The translations under genes were made by a program, and so were the position numbers. A stretch of 24,270 nucleotides of DNA, from the NCBI GenBank assembly GCA_020720185.1, contig DYPB01000023.1, forward strand, positions 1 to 24,270, written 5' to 3'. The stretch comes from Flavobacterium psychrophilum (GTDB taxonomy: Bacteria; Bacteroidota; Bacteroidia; Flavobacteriales; Flavobacteriaceae). Below the pieces are notes generated by a model. The model saw only the letters and a program-made list of their open reading frames with translations. It was not told the DNA's origin and searched no databases. This document shows, in pieces, positions 1 to 7,984 of this stretch; positions within the stretch are counted from its first letter, which is position 1, and each line of letters starts with the position of its first letter.

Positions 1-12
1 ATAAAATTAATT

Positions 13-405
13 ATGGCACGAGAAATAAAATCATACAAAGATGCCGAGGTATTGCCATCTGAAGCAAATAGTTATAAAGATAGATTGCTCAAACTCATTC
101 CGTCCGAGATAATTGCAGCCTATATCACCCTGCAAGGATTGGTAAAAGGGATAAATAATATTCACGAAAAGGAGTTGCTATTCATCATAATAGGGATACT
201 ATTTTTAATCACACCTTTCTATCTTTACAAAGTATCGATGGTAACCAAAAAAACACAAATAGCCATTTCTAGTATAGGATTTTTGGTTTGGGTTTTTACC
301 ACCAATCCACCAATTGATAAAATTTGGGATATTCCTACGGCATTTTTAGGTTCTCTGACATTTATTATATATACCTTATTCATCCCTATTTTTTATAAAG
401 GATAA
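13..405 (+). CDS. Small polytopic membrane protein, function unknown
   Basis: I do not recognise this 130-residue protein. It has a polar N-terminus (about residues 1-25) followed by four hydrophobic stretches at about 28-46, 55-73, 82-98 and 108-128, so it should sit in the inner membrane. A short motif, LLKLIPSEIIAAY (about 25-37), leads into the first helix and contains the acidic residue of PSE, which could be functional. There are no cysteine clusters or catalytic signatures. The ATG at 13 is the first in frame, but no stop codon lies between the window edge and it, so a start further upstream cannot be excluded. It reads in the same direction as the TonB receptor 150 nt downstream. A link between the two is not shown. 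Confidence 0.6.
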   Translation: MAREIKSYKDAEVLPSEANSYKDRLLKLIPSEIIAAYITLQGLVKGINNIHEKELLFIIIGILFLITPFYLYKVSMVTKKTQIAISSIGFLVWVFTTNPPIDKIWDIPTAFLGSLTFIIYTLFIPIFYKG

Positions 406-437
406 CAAAAAAAGTTTTGGGTAGTTTTTTTTATGAA

Positions 438-471
438 AGTGGCTGGTTTTTAATCATACTTGCCAGCCACT
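438..471 (+). other. Hairpin in leader of the TonB receptor gene
   Basis: AGTGGCTGG (438-446) and CCAGCCACT (463-471) form a perfect 9-bp stem, GC-rich for this genome, around a 16-nt loop. No T-run follows on either strand, so it is a poor intrinsic terminator. It lies between the small membrane protein gene and the receptor start at 556. It could be a leader structure for the receptor mRNA, a weak 3' end for the upstream gene, or an operator. The role is inference only. Confidence 0.45.
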
Positions 472-555
472 GGATTAAAAAATAAAAATCAAAACATAAT
501 ACTATTAAACAAAATTGAAAAACTTCAAAATAAAATTAACCAAAAATAATAAAAA

Positions 556-3432
556 ATGAAACTAAAACTTACCCTTTTATTCTCTTTATTACTAACAACA
601 ACCTTTGCTCAAACTAAAATTGTTGGATTAGTAAAAGACACAGACAAAAACCCAATACCAGGGGTTAAAGTAAAAATTATTGGTGATAACGAAAAAGCTT
701 TTACCGATATTCACGGGGCTTTTGAGGTATATACCGATAAAAAATTTCCAATAACATTAGACATTTCTTGTACAGGATACAACTTTGAGAAGCTTGTTGT
801 AGAATCAGAAAAACAAGAAATAACAGTAACACTAACTGCCGAGGATCCTCGACTGAATGAAATTGTAGTAGCAGCCTCTAGAAATCCCGAGAAGATAAAA
901 GAATCGCCAGTAACCATCGAACGATTATCCATAAAAGATATTAGAAAAATGCCTGCCATAAATTTTTATGACGGTATAGAAAACATAAAAGAAGTACAAA
1001 TGAATAGCAGTAGTTTGGGCTTCAAATCCATAAACACCAGAGGTTTTGCCAATGCTGGAAACCTCCGTTTTCTGCAACTCGTAGATGGAGTTGATAACTC
1101 ATCGGTTTCTTTAAACTTTGTTTTTGCAAACATTCTTGGTGTATCCGAAATTGATATTCAAAATGTAGAGTTGCTGCCTGGCCCATCATCAGCCTTGTAT
1201 GGGGCAAATGCTTTTAACGGAATATTGTTTATGAACAGTCAAAACCCATTTTTATTGCAAGGAATTACTGCCTATTTAAAATACGGCAGCACCAATCAGG
1301 TAGCTGCCGGAAACAATGTTTATTATGATTATGGAATTAGAGTTGCCAAAGCGTTTAGCAAACATTTTGCTGCCAAAACTAATTTTACATTTATGAAAGG
1401 AACAGAATGGTATGCAACAAATTATGGAGATGTAAAAGATCCATCATTAACTCGTACTGATAAAAACTATGATGGTGTAAATGTTTATGGCGATGAGGTT
1501 AGCACCGATATTTATGCCGTTGGGCGTAAAATTACTGCTGCTAATCCTGCATTTGCAACGCTTTTGCCAACATTAGCAAATCAAGGAAATGTTTCCAGAA
1601 CAGGATACAACGAAGTAGATTTGACCGATAATATTGCTATAAATGCCAAGATGGATTTTTCTTTACATTTTAAACCATGGGCAAATGATGTAGAAATTAT
1701 TTGGCAATCAAAATTTGGATTAGGAAATGCCGTTTATCAAGGATCTAATCGATATAATTTGAATAATTTTTTTATGCAACAACATCTTTTAGAGGTAAGG
1801 GGCAAAAACTTTTTTGTTCGAGGTCATCACAACAGCGAAGATGCAGTATCCTCCTATGATATGAAATTTGCAGGAATAAATATCAATAGAGACTGGAAAA
1901 CAGATAGTCAATGGTTTACCGATTATGCCGTTCGGTATGCACAAGGATTTGCAGGATTGTTAGGAAGTGCCTATCAAGGAAACGAATCAGCATCACAAGC
2001 AAATGCCAGAGCCTATGCCGATACCGGAAGATTAATTCCAGGAACAACCGCTTTTGAAACCGCTTTTAAGAAAATTATTGGAGAGCCAAATGTTCAGAAA
2101 GGTGCAAAATTGGTAGATAATTGTAGTGTTAATCATCTTGATGCAAACTATAATTTAAAAGATTTAGTTTCATTTGCCGAAATCCAAATAGGAGGATCGT
2201 TTATAAAACATAATTTAGACTCAAAAGGAAGAATATACACCGATACCAATGGACCTATTATTTATAGCGAACAAGGGTTTTATGGGCAAGCACAAAAGAA
2301 AATGATAGACGATAAATTAAAAATAACTGCCTCTATCAGATATGATAAATCAGATAATTATCAAGGCAATTATTCTCCAAGATTTTCGGCTGTTTATGCC
2401 GCTGGCGACAAACAAAACCACATTTTTAGAGCCTCTATGCAAACTGGTTTCCGTAATCCATCAACCCAGGAACAATATATTGGAATAAATGTAGGAAGTG
2501 CAATTTTATTAGGAACATCGTCAGATAATATGGATAGATATTCCGAAACACTACCTATTTCGGTTGCAGGACAACCATTTGCAGGAGCCACAAGTGTTTC
2601 TATCAATGGAAATAATGCTATCAATAATTCTTATACCGCATCATCAGCCGCCGCTTTTGGAACCTCGGTAACAGCAGCAGCCCCAACAAATGCCACACAA
2701 TTGGCGGCAGCTATAAATAGTTCGTCATCGTTATTAACCAAATCTACAGCAAATTTAGTAGTGCCAGAGGTTGTAAAATCTTTTGATATTGGTTACAGAA
2801 CAAAAACACAAGGAATTGTATTGGATGTTAACGGATATTTTAATATTTATAACAATTTTATTGGAAGCAAATATGTAGTTACCCCACTTTATGGGATTGC
2901 AACAGATGGAGGCAATTTTGCACCATCAACCCCAGCATTTCAATCGGCAATGGCTTTAATAAACGATGATAAACGAGTTTTTGGAATTTATACCAATACC
3001 AATATCGAAATACAATCGTATGGAGCGGGAGTTGGATTATCAAAAAAATTAACTTCAAATTACGAGTTTGGTCTAAACTATAATTTTGCAGATTTTGATT
3101 TTAACCAATCACAAGACCCCACATTTGCAGCAGGATTCAACACCCCAAAACACCGAGTAAAAGCCTCGTTATTAGGCGAAAAAGTTTTAGCTAATTTTGG
3201 TTTTAATATCAATTATCGTTGGGCAGACAGCTACTTATACGAATCTAATTTTGCAAACGGAATGATTGCTGCAACATCAGTAATTGATGCTCAAATAAAC
3301 TATAATTTTACTAAAATAAAATCGACCCTAAAAATTGGTGGCACAAACCTTGGTGGCAAAGAATATTTTACCGTTTATGGAGCAGGAGGAATTGGACAAC
3401 AATATTATGTAAATTGGACTATTAACCCTTAA
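556..3432 (+). CDS. TonB-dependent outer-membrane receptor, substrate unknown
   Basis: This 958-residue receptor should import a substrate across the outer membrane using TonB/ExbBD energy. It starts with a signal peptide (1-19, ending TTTFAQ). A carboxypeptidase-regulatory-like beta-sandwich follows at about 21-95 (IVGLVKDTDKNPIPGVKV, DIHGAFEV), as is typical of Bacteroidota receptors. The plug domain is at about 105-235 (LNEIVVAASRNPEKIKESP; GFKSINTRGF; LLPGPSSALYGANAFNGI), and the rest is a 22-strand-type barrel. The C-terminus KIGGTNLGGKEYFTVYGAGG...YYVNWTINP is the usual terminal strand region. An Ala/Ser/Thr-rich insertion at about 690-745 is probably an extracellular loop. No SusD-like gene is adjacent, so a polysaccharide-utilisation role is not supported. 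Length and domains are normal for the family. The gene is monocistronic at its 3' end because a strong terminator follows. The substrate cannot be inferred. Confidence 0.95.
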   Translation: MKLKLTLLFSLLLTTTFAQTKIVGLVKDTDKNPIPGVKVKIIGDNEKAFTDIHGAFEVYTDKKFPITLDISCTGYNFEKLVVESEKQEITVTLTAEDPRLNEIVVAASRNPEKIKESPVTIERLSIKDIRKMPAINFYDGIENIKEVQMNSSSLGFKSINTRGFANAGNLRFLQLVDGVDNSSVSLNFVFANILGVSEIDIQNVELLPGPSSALYGANAFNGILFMNSQNPFLLQGITAYLKYGSTNQVAAGNNVYYDYGIRVAKAFSKHFAAKTNFTFMKGTEWYATNYGDVKDPSLTRTDKNYDGVNVYGDEVSTDIYAVGRKITAANPAFATLLPTLANQGNVSRTGYNEVDLTDNIAINAKMDFSLHFKPWANDVEIIWQSKFGLGNAVYQGSNRYNLNNFFMQQHLLEVRGKNFFVRGHHNSEDAVSSYDMKFAGININRDWKTDSQWFTDYAVRYAQGFAGLLGSAYQGNESASQANARAYADTGRLIPGTTAFETAFKKIIGEPNVQKGAKLVDNCSVNHLDANYNLKDLVSFAEIQIGGSFIKHNLDSKGRIYTDTNGPIIYSEQGFYGQAQKKMIDDKLKITASIRYDKSDNYQGNYSPRFSAVYAAGDKQNHIFRASMQTGFRNPSTQEQYIGINVGSAILLGTSSDNMDRYSETLPISVAGQPFAGATSVSINGNNAINNSYTASSAAAFGTSVTAAAPTNATQLAAAINSSSSLLTKSTANLVVPEVVKSFDIGYRTKTQGIVLDVNGYFNIYNNFIGSKYVVTPLYGIATDGGNFAPSTPAFQSAMALINDDKRVFGIYTNTNIEIQSYGAGVGLSKKLTSNYEFGLNYNFADFDFNQSQDPTFAAGFNTPKHRVKASLLGEKVLANFGFNINYRWADSYLYESNFANGMIAATSVIDAQINYNFTKIKSTLKIGGTNLGGKEYFTVYGAGGIGQQYYVNWTINP

Positions 3433-3437
3433 GAATC

Positions 3438-3475
3438 AAAACAAGGCTTATTCAAATATGGATAAGCCTTGTTTT
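3438..3475 (+). terminator. Intrinsic terminator after the TonB receptor gene
   Basis: AAAACAAGGCTTAT (3438-3451) pairs perfectly with ATAAGCCTTGTTTT (3462-3475). The 14-bp stem has a 10-nt loop and ends in a T-run. It starts 5 nt after the receptor stop codon. This is the textbook form of a rho-independent terminator, and the A-run at its foot could let it act in both directions. Confidence 0.92.
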
Positions 3476-3498
3476 TAGGAAAATAAACAATAATAAAA

Positions 3499-3663
3499 AT
3501 GCAACTAAAAGCGGTTCATCAATGGTTTGAACTCGAATTAAAAATTTTAAAACAAAAATCTATAGATTTTAAAAATAAAATTTTATCTTTGGTAAGAATA
3601 AAACAAGGAATAAAACAATATTTTTTTAAATTTTATCAAATATACATTTACCAAAAAAAATAA
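3499..3663 (+). CDS. Possible 54-residue basic small protein
   Basis: An ATG ORF fills most of the gap between the receptor terminator and the YbjQ gene. The product would start MQLKAVHQWFELELKILKQK and be Lys/Gln-rich and strongly basic, with an aromatic C-terminal segment (YFFKFYQIYIY). I do not recognise it. For: it opens just after the terminator and stops 12 nt before the next ATG. Against: no visible promoter or ribosome-binding site, a very A-rich composition in which short ORFs arise by chance, and a perfect 16-bp palindrome plus a TAnnTTTG box inside it, which suggest the stretch may be regulatory DNA for ybjQ. Confidence 0.25.
   Translation: MQLKAVHQWFELELKILKQKSIDFKNKILSLVRIKQGIKQYFFKFYQIYIYQKK
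3555..3591 (+). promoter_or_regulatory. Palindrome and TAnnTTTG -7 box upstream of the YbjQ gene
   Basis: AAAATCTATAGATTTT (3555-3570) is a perfect 16-bp palindrome. Fourteen nucleotides further on, TATCTTTG (3584-3591) matches the Bacteroidota -7 element TAnnTTTG, 84 nt before the YbjQ start. No TTG element is seen at the usual -33 distance. Instead the palindrome occupies part of that space, as an operator or activator site might. This is a candidate only. Confidence 0.35.
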
Positions 3664-3675
3664 AAATTCTTAACT

Positions 3676-4005
3676 ATGACAGAGATTTTAATAACAACAA
3701 GCACCTCGTTAGAGGGTTACAAAGTAATACAACATTTAGGATTGGTTCGTGGTATAACGGTTCGCTCTCGAAGTGTTTTAGGTAATGTGGCGGGTAGTTT
3801 TATGACCATTTTTGGTGGAAAAAGTACAATATACACCGAATTATGCGAAACGGCTCGTGAGGAAGCCTATCAATTAATGTTGCAACACGGAAAAGATATG
3901 GGGGCAAACGCCATAATCAATATGAGATACGATGCTAACGAGGTTATGCAAGGATTGACCGAAGTTTTAGCCTATGGAACAGCAGTAATTGTAGAGAAAA
4001 TTTAA
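3676..4005 (+). CDS. YbjQ/UPF0145 family protein
   Basis: This 109-residue protein is of full family length. It has the conserved core of the YbjQ (UPF0145, putative heavy-metal-binding) fold: an N-terminal strand ILITTSTSLEGYKV, the central GLVRGITVRSRSV segment, a glycine-rich GGKSTIY, the helix TELCETAREEAYQLML, and GANAIINMRYDAN near the C-terminus. Members are small homo-oligomeric cytoplasmic proteins whose biochemical role is not settled. There is no signal peptide and no Cys/His metal cluster, so the family name should not be read as proof of metal binding. It converges with the aminopeptidase P gene, and its stop codon lies in the loop of a shared hairpin. Confidence 0.85.
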   Translation: MTEILITTSTSLEGYKVIQHLGLVRGITVRSRSVLGNVAGSFMTIFGGKSTIYTELCETAREEAYQLMLQHGKDMGANAIINMRYDANEVMQGLTEVLAYGTAVIVEKI

Positions 4006-4021
4006 GTTTTCTCTACAATTA
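3986..4021. terminator. Bidirectional terminator-like hairpin between convergent genes
   Basis: A perfect 15-bp stem, TAATTGTAGAGAAAA (3986-4000) with TTTTCTCTACAATTA (4007-4021), encloses a 6-nt loop. The YbjQ stop codon (4003-4005) sits in the loop, so the last codons of that gene double as the left arm. The aminopeptidase P gene ends 8 nt to the right on the other strand. The T-stretch lies inside the stem rather than after it, so termination may be only partial, but the position suits a shared 3' end. Confidence 0.7.
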
Positions 4022-4028
4022 ACCCAAA

Positions 4029-5321
4029 TTACTTATTCATCAAAGTTTCAATTTCTTCGATTTCGATAGGAATGTTTCTCATTAAATTGTAAGGTTCTCC
4101 TTTTTCCATAACAATTACATTGTCTTCTAATCGAATGCCCAAACCTTCTTTTGGAATATAAATACCTGGTTCGACGGTAAATACCATATTGGCTTTCATC
4201 GGTTCGTGTAACAATCCATAATCATGAGTATCAAGTCCTAAATGATGAGAGGTTCCGTGCATAAAATATTTTTTGTATGCTGGCCATTCTGGATTTTCAT
4301 TCTGCACATCGGCTTTATCTATCAACCCTAAACCAAGAAGTTCTGCGGTCATTATTCTACCTACTTCTTCTTGATATTGTTTCCAAAGAACGCCAGGTTG
4401 TAGCATTTTTGTGGCTTCGTTTTTAACATTCAAAACGGCTTTATAAACTTGTTTTTGTCTGTCTGTAAATCGTCCAGAAACAGGAATCATTCGAGTCATA
4501 TCGCTGCTATAATTAGCGTATTCGGCACCAACATCTAACAAAATCATTTCGCCAGCTTTACACTGCATATTGTTTTCTATATAATGCAAAATATTGGTGT
4601 TTTTTCCAGAAGCAATTATTGGTGTATAAGCAAAACCTTTTGAACGATTTCTTAAAAATTCGTGAGCCAATTCAGCTTCAATTTCAAATTCCATTACACT
4701 TGGTTTTACAAAAGAAAGCAATCTTCTAAATCCTTTTTCAGTAATATCACAAGCGGTTTGTAGCAAATCAATTTCTTCACTTTCTTTTATTGATCGGATT
4801 CGTTGCATAATGGGATTGCTTTTTGCCACTTGATGTGCAGGATATTGTGCTTTCCACCATTTTACAAAACGAGCTTCTCGGGTTTCAGTTTCAATAGTTG
4901 CTCTATAATGTTCATTGGTATTTATGTAGATTATATCTGCATAGGCCATAATTTGTTGCAAGGTTTTATAAAAATCTTGTAGCCAAATAACATTTTTAAT
5001 TCCAGTAATATCTGTTGCTTGTTCTTTGGTTAGTTTTTCACCTTCCCAGATGGCAATTTTCTCGTTGGTTTCTCTCAAAAATAAAATTTCTTTCAAATGA
5101 TCGTAAGGAGCATCTGGAAACAGCAACAAGATACTTTCTTCTTGATCAACACCTGATAGATAAAGAATATCTCGATGTTGTGCAAATGGCAAAGTCGAAT
5201 CTGCCGAGATTGGATAAATATCGTTTGAATTAAAAATAGCAACCGCATTTGGTTTCATTTCGGTAGTAAATTTTGCTCGATTTTTAATGTATAAATGTTT
5301 GTCTATTTGATGATATTTCAT
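4029..5321 (-). CDS. pepP: Xaa-Pro aminopeptidase (aminopeptidase P, M24B)
   Basis: A cytoplasmic metallopeptidase that removes the N-terminal residue from peptides with proline in second position. At 430 residues it matches the length of bacterial PepP. The N-terminal domain (about 1-165) has NDIYPISADSTLPFAQHRDILYLSG, typical of AMP_N. The C-terminal pita-bread domain carries all five expected metal ligands: D263 (LLDVGAEY), D274 (SSDMTR), H359 (HGTSHHLGLDTHD), E384 (FTVEPGIYI) and E399 (GIRLEDN). H355 and H366 fit the accessory catalytic histidines. It lies 22 nt after the T9SS plug gene with no terminator between, so it is probably the last gene of that transcript. Nothing is missing or truncated. 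Confidence 0.94.
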   Translation of the reverse strand: MKYHQIDKHLYIKNRAKFTTEMKPNAVAIFNSNDIYPISADSTLPFAQHRDILYLSGVDQEESILLLFPDAPYDHLKEILFLRETNEKIAIWEGEKLTKEQATDITGIKNVIWLQDFYKTLQQIMAYADIIYINTNEHYRATIETETREARFVKWWKAQYPAHQVAKSNPIMQRIRSIKESEEIDLLQTACDITEKGFRRLLSFVKPSVMEFEIEAELAHEFLRNRSKGFAYTPIIASGKNTNILHYIENNMQCKAGEMILLDVGAEYANYSSDMTRMIPVSGRFTDRQKQVYKAVLNVKNEATKMLQPGVLWKQYQEEVGRIMTAELLGLGLIDKADVQNENPEWPAYKKYFMHGTSHHLGLDTHDYGLLHEPMKANMVFTVEPGIYIPKEGLGIRLEDNVIVMEKGEPYNLMRNIPIEIEEIETLMNK

Positions 5322-5343
5322 AATAATATATTTTTTTTTTAAT

Positions 5344-6591
5344 TTAATTTGTAATGTCTAACGAACTGGCATCGCCTTTGCCAATAACTCTGTCGTTTCG
5401 TTGCCCATTTTCTCTATAATAAACCAAAATAGTGTAATTGTTTTCAGTTTGATAAAAATTGCCGTCAATATTATTTTCATAATCAATCTTTCCGTTTTTA
5501 TCAGTAACTATGTATTGATAATTGCTAAACCCTTGTTTAATCATTAAGGCTTTTTCATAAACTCCTTTTGTAGCATTAAATTCCATCTTGTTTTCTGTAT
5601 TTATCGCAAAGTTATTAAACATTCCGTTAATATAAATCTCTTTTTGCTCTAATTTTTTTGGAGTATATAAGGTAAAAAATACCCAAGAATAATCGGATTC
5701 AACAGCATTGTTTTCTGCATTTAATCGTCGGATGACAAAATTACCATTAATATCTGGATAAAAGGTATATTGATTAAAGGATCTATCCTTATTAAGATAT
5801 AAATGAGAATTGTAAACACCTTGATTTGAATCTACATAAGAAATGTAATTTGCAGGAACTCGAATATCTTTATTGTCAAAATACAAATATTCATTACCTG
5901 CCCAAAATTGAGTTTCAGAATCATATTTATAAATTAAATCATTCGCAATCGTATATTGTGGTTTGATGTTTTTAATCGGATTAGACAACTGTCCGTTTTG
6001 GATTAATAAAACTTGAACATTTTTTAGTGGGTCTTGAAAAGTAATATTAGTTGATTTTATAGAAAAATCAAGATTATGTTTTGTTAACAAATCTTCACTT
6101 TTTCTGCCACGCCGAACCTGAATAGGTACTGTTGTAAGATTTTCGTACAAAATAAATTTTCGAGAAAATACAATTTCTTTGTCTTCATTCAAAATTTTTA
6201 ACAAATAATTTCCGCTAACTTTGCATTGTGTGAATTGATTTGGAAGTTGCAATTTATAATGCGAATAAAGTTGCAAAGTGTTAAATGAATTAGAATAATC
6301 TGTAATTCTCTGATCATCAAAACCTTGTAGGTATTCATTTTTCGATAATTCAGAAGGTTTCCAGTTATAATCACACAAAGAAATTGTATAATAATAATTA
6401 GCTTCGTTGCCAAATAAATCGTCAAATTCAAACTGAAATACATCTCCTAATTGAAAGATTGGCATAACATTTTGATTGTTCTGTACAAACGAAACGGTTT
6501 TTATATTATAAGGTGGAGTTATTTCCGTCTCTTGTGCATTACAAAAAAAGGAGAGAAAAAGTAGAAAATTATTAAAAAAAAGAAACTTCAT
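5344..6591 (-). CDS. Type IX secretion system plug protein (DUF5103)
   Basis: A 415-residue secreted protein with a signal peptide ending at about residue 20 (FLSFFCNAQ). The diagnostic N-terminal region is present: FQLGDVFQFEFDDLFG (46-61), then YYYTISLCDYNWKPSELSKNEYLQGF (66-91) and YSNSFNTLQLYSHYKLQLPN (99-118). These match DUF5103, the family containing the Plug protein that closes the periplasmic side of the SprA translocon of T9SS. The middle (about 155-300) and C-terminal (about 305-395, with YINGMFNNFAINTENKMEFN) beta-domains also fit. The cysteine in SFFC is not preceded by a small residue, so a lipobox is unlikely. It lies 78 nt after the adaptor gene and 22 nt before pepP. It implies that the host has T9SS, in agreement with the sorted protein at 21162-23681. 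Confidence 0.85.
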   Translation of the reverse strand: MKFLFFNNFLLFLSFFCNAQETEITPPYNIKTVSFVQNNQNVMPIFQLGDVFQFEFDDLFGNEANYYYTISLCDYNWKPSELSKNEYLQGFDDQRITDYSNSFNTLQLYSHYKLQLPNQFTQCKVSGNYLLKILNEDKEIVFSRKFILYENLTTVPIQVRRGRKSEDLLTKHNLDFSIKSTNITFQDPLKNVQVLLIQNGQLSNPIKNIKPQYTIANDLIYKYDSETQFWAGNEYLYFDNKDIRVPANYISYVDSNQGVYNSHLYLNKDRSFNQYTFYPDINGNFVIRRLNAENNAVESDYSWVFFTLYTPKKLEQKEIYINGMFNNFAINTENKMEFNATKGVYEKALMIKQGFSNYQYIVTDKNGKIDYENNIDGNFYQTENNYTILVYYRENGQRNDRVIGKGDASSLDITN

Positions 6592-6669
6592 TAGAAAATA
6601 TTTTGTTGTAAAAGTATAAAAAATAAACCTTTGAACATTATAATATAAAAATTATAGTTGGTATAAATC

Positions 6670-7947
6670 TTATTTTTTTTGCATCAATTTTACTTTATCT
6701 CCGTTTTGTAATTCTTTTGTTACGGTAGTATAAGGACCTGTTATAATTTCGTCTCCTGATTTTAAACCTTCTGTAACTTCGATATTTGTGGCGTCTTGAA
6801 TACCAGTTTTTATAATTCTAATTTTCGCTTTATTAGCAACTCTTACAAATACACATTCTAATTTTTTATCGTTTTTAGGTTTTAATTTCTCTTCTCCTTC
6901 ATCTTTAATGTCAGTAATTTTAACTGCTGCGGTATCGCTTTTTATAACTACTGCACTTATTGGAACACCTATGACCTTAGATTTTGTTTTGGTAATAATA
7001 TCAACTGTTGCGGTCATTCCTGGTCTAAATAGCGAATAATTAGTTGGTTTTCCTGCTACTAAATCTGCATAAGATTCTTTTAAGATTCTAACTTTAACTT
7101 TAAAATTTGTAACTTGGTCAGCACTGGTTGTGGCATTTGCTGCGTTAGAAATACTGGTAACTTCTCCTTTAAATTCTTTTTTCAAATAAGCATCAACCTG
7201 TACTTTTGCCATATTACCTATGTTGATTTTTACAATATCATTTTCATTTACATCAACCTCAACTTCCATATTACTCAAATTAGCCACATTCATCATAGTT
7301 GTTCCTGCCATTTGTTGTGTACCTAAAACCCTCTCACCAAGTTCAACGGTTAGTCCTGAAATTGTTCCATCTGCAGGAGCAAAAATTGAAGTTCGTCCTA
7401 ATTGGTCTTTGGCTTCCATAACTGTTGCCGAGGCACTTTGTACTTGATAATAAGCACTTTCTTTAGCTGCTTTTGCAACTTCAAAACTAGCAATTGCTTT
7501 GTCCCAATCTGATTTTGAAATTATACCTTTATCGAACAACAATTTACTTCGTTCGTAACTCGCTGCTGCTTCTTTAAATTGTGCATCGGCTTGATTTTTT
7601 CCTGCTTTTGAACTTGACAATCCTGCTACGGTTCGGTTTAGTCCTGAGGTGTATAAATCGGGATTTATTTTTACTAACAAATCGCCTTTTTTTACAATTT
7701 GACCTTCTTTTACGGGCAATGCAATAATTTCTCCTGATACCATTGACGATATTTTTACCTGAATTTCTGGTTGTATTTTTCCTGTTGCCGATACTGTTTC
7801 AATAACGGTTGTTTCAATGGCTTTAACAGTTTCAATTTCAATACTGTTATCGTCATTACCTATTATTCCTGATTTTTTTAAGACTATCAATAAAGTTATT
7901 AGTCCAATAATTGTTCCTAATAATATGTAAATTGTTTTTTTTGACAT
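6670..7947 (-). CDS. Periplasmic adaptor subunit of a tripartite efflux pump (HlyD/MacA type)
   Basis: This 425-residue membrane-fusion protein should bridge an inner-membrane pump and the TolC-like channel encoded just upstream. An N-terminal anchor (about 5-23) is followed by the first lipoyl half (SSMVSGEIIALPVKEGQIVKKGDLLVKI, about 67-94) and an alpha-hairpin coiled coil (about 98-185). The second lipoyl half is TSIFAPADGTISGLTVELGERV (about 186-207). A beta-barrel with FRPGMTATVDI (about 315) and a membrane-proximal domain complete it. The coiled-coil length and the uncleaved anchor suggest the ABC-linked MacA branch rather than RND. However, no MacB-like ATPase/permease follows; the next gene is the T9SS plug. 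It is probably co-transcribed with the TolC gene (37-nt gap). Confidence 0.9.
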   Translation of the reverse strand: MSKKTIYILLGTIIGLITLLIVLKKSGIIGNDDNSIEIETVKAIETTVIETVSATGKIQPEIQVKISSMVSGEIIALPVKEGQIVKKGDLLVKINPDLYTSGLNRTVAGLSSSKAGKNQADAQFKEAAASYERSKLLFDKGIISKSDWDKAIASFEVAKAAKESAYYQVQSASATVMEAKDQLGRTSIFAPADGTISGLTVELGERVLGTQQMAGTTMMNVANLSNMEVEVDVNENDIVKINIGNMAKVQVDAYLKKEFKGEVTSISNAANATTSADQVTNFKVKVRILKESYADLVAGKPTNYSLFRPGMTATVDIITKTKSKVIGVPISAVVIKSDTAAVKITDIKDEGEEKLKPKNDKKLECVFVRVANKAKIRIIKTGIQDATNIEVTEGLKSGDEIITGPYTTVTKELQNGDKVKLMQKK

Positions 7948-7984
7948 TGCTTTTTTGTTTAAATGTTATAAAGTTTGAATCTTA

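Noticed and set aside
461..475. GCCACTGG in the TonB receptor leader resembles a fragment of the cobalamin riboswitch core
   Set aside because: The B12 box and the other conserved helices are absent from the 150-nt leader, and the bases are explained by the 9-bp hairpin.
4021..4032. AACCCAAATTAC matches the outer 12 bp of the 9621-9790 terminal repeat
   Set aside because: The match stops abruptly, has no partner repeat nearby and overlaps the end of pepP and the hairpin. It is probably chance in AT-rich DNA.
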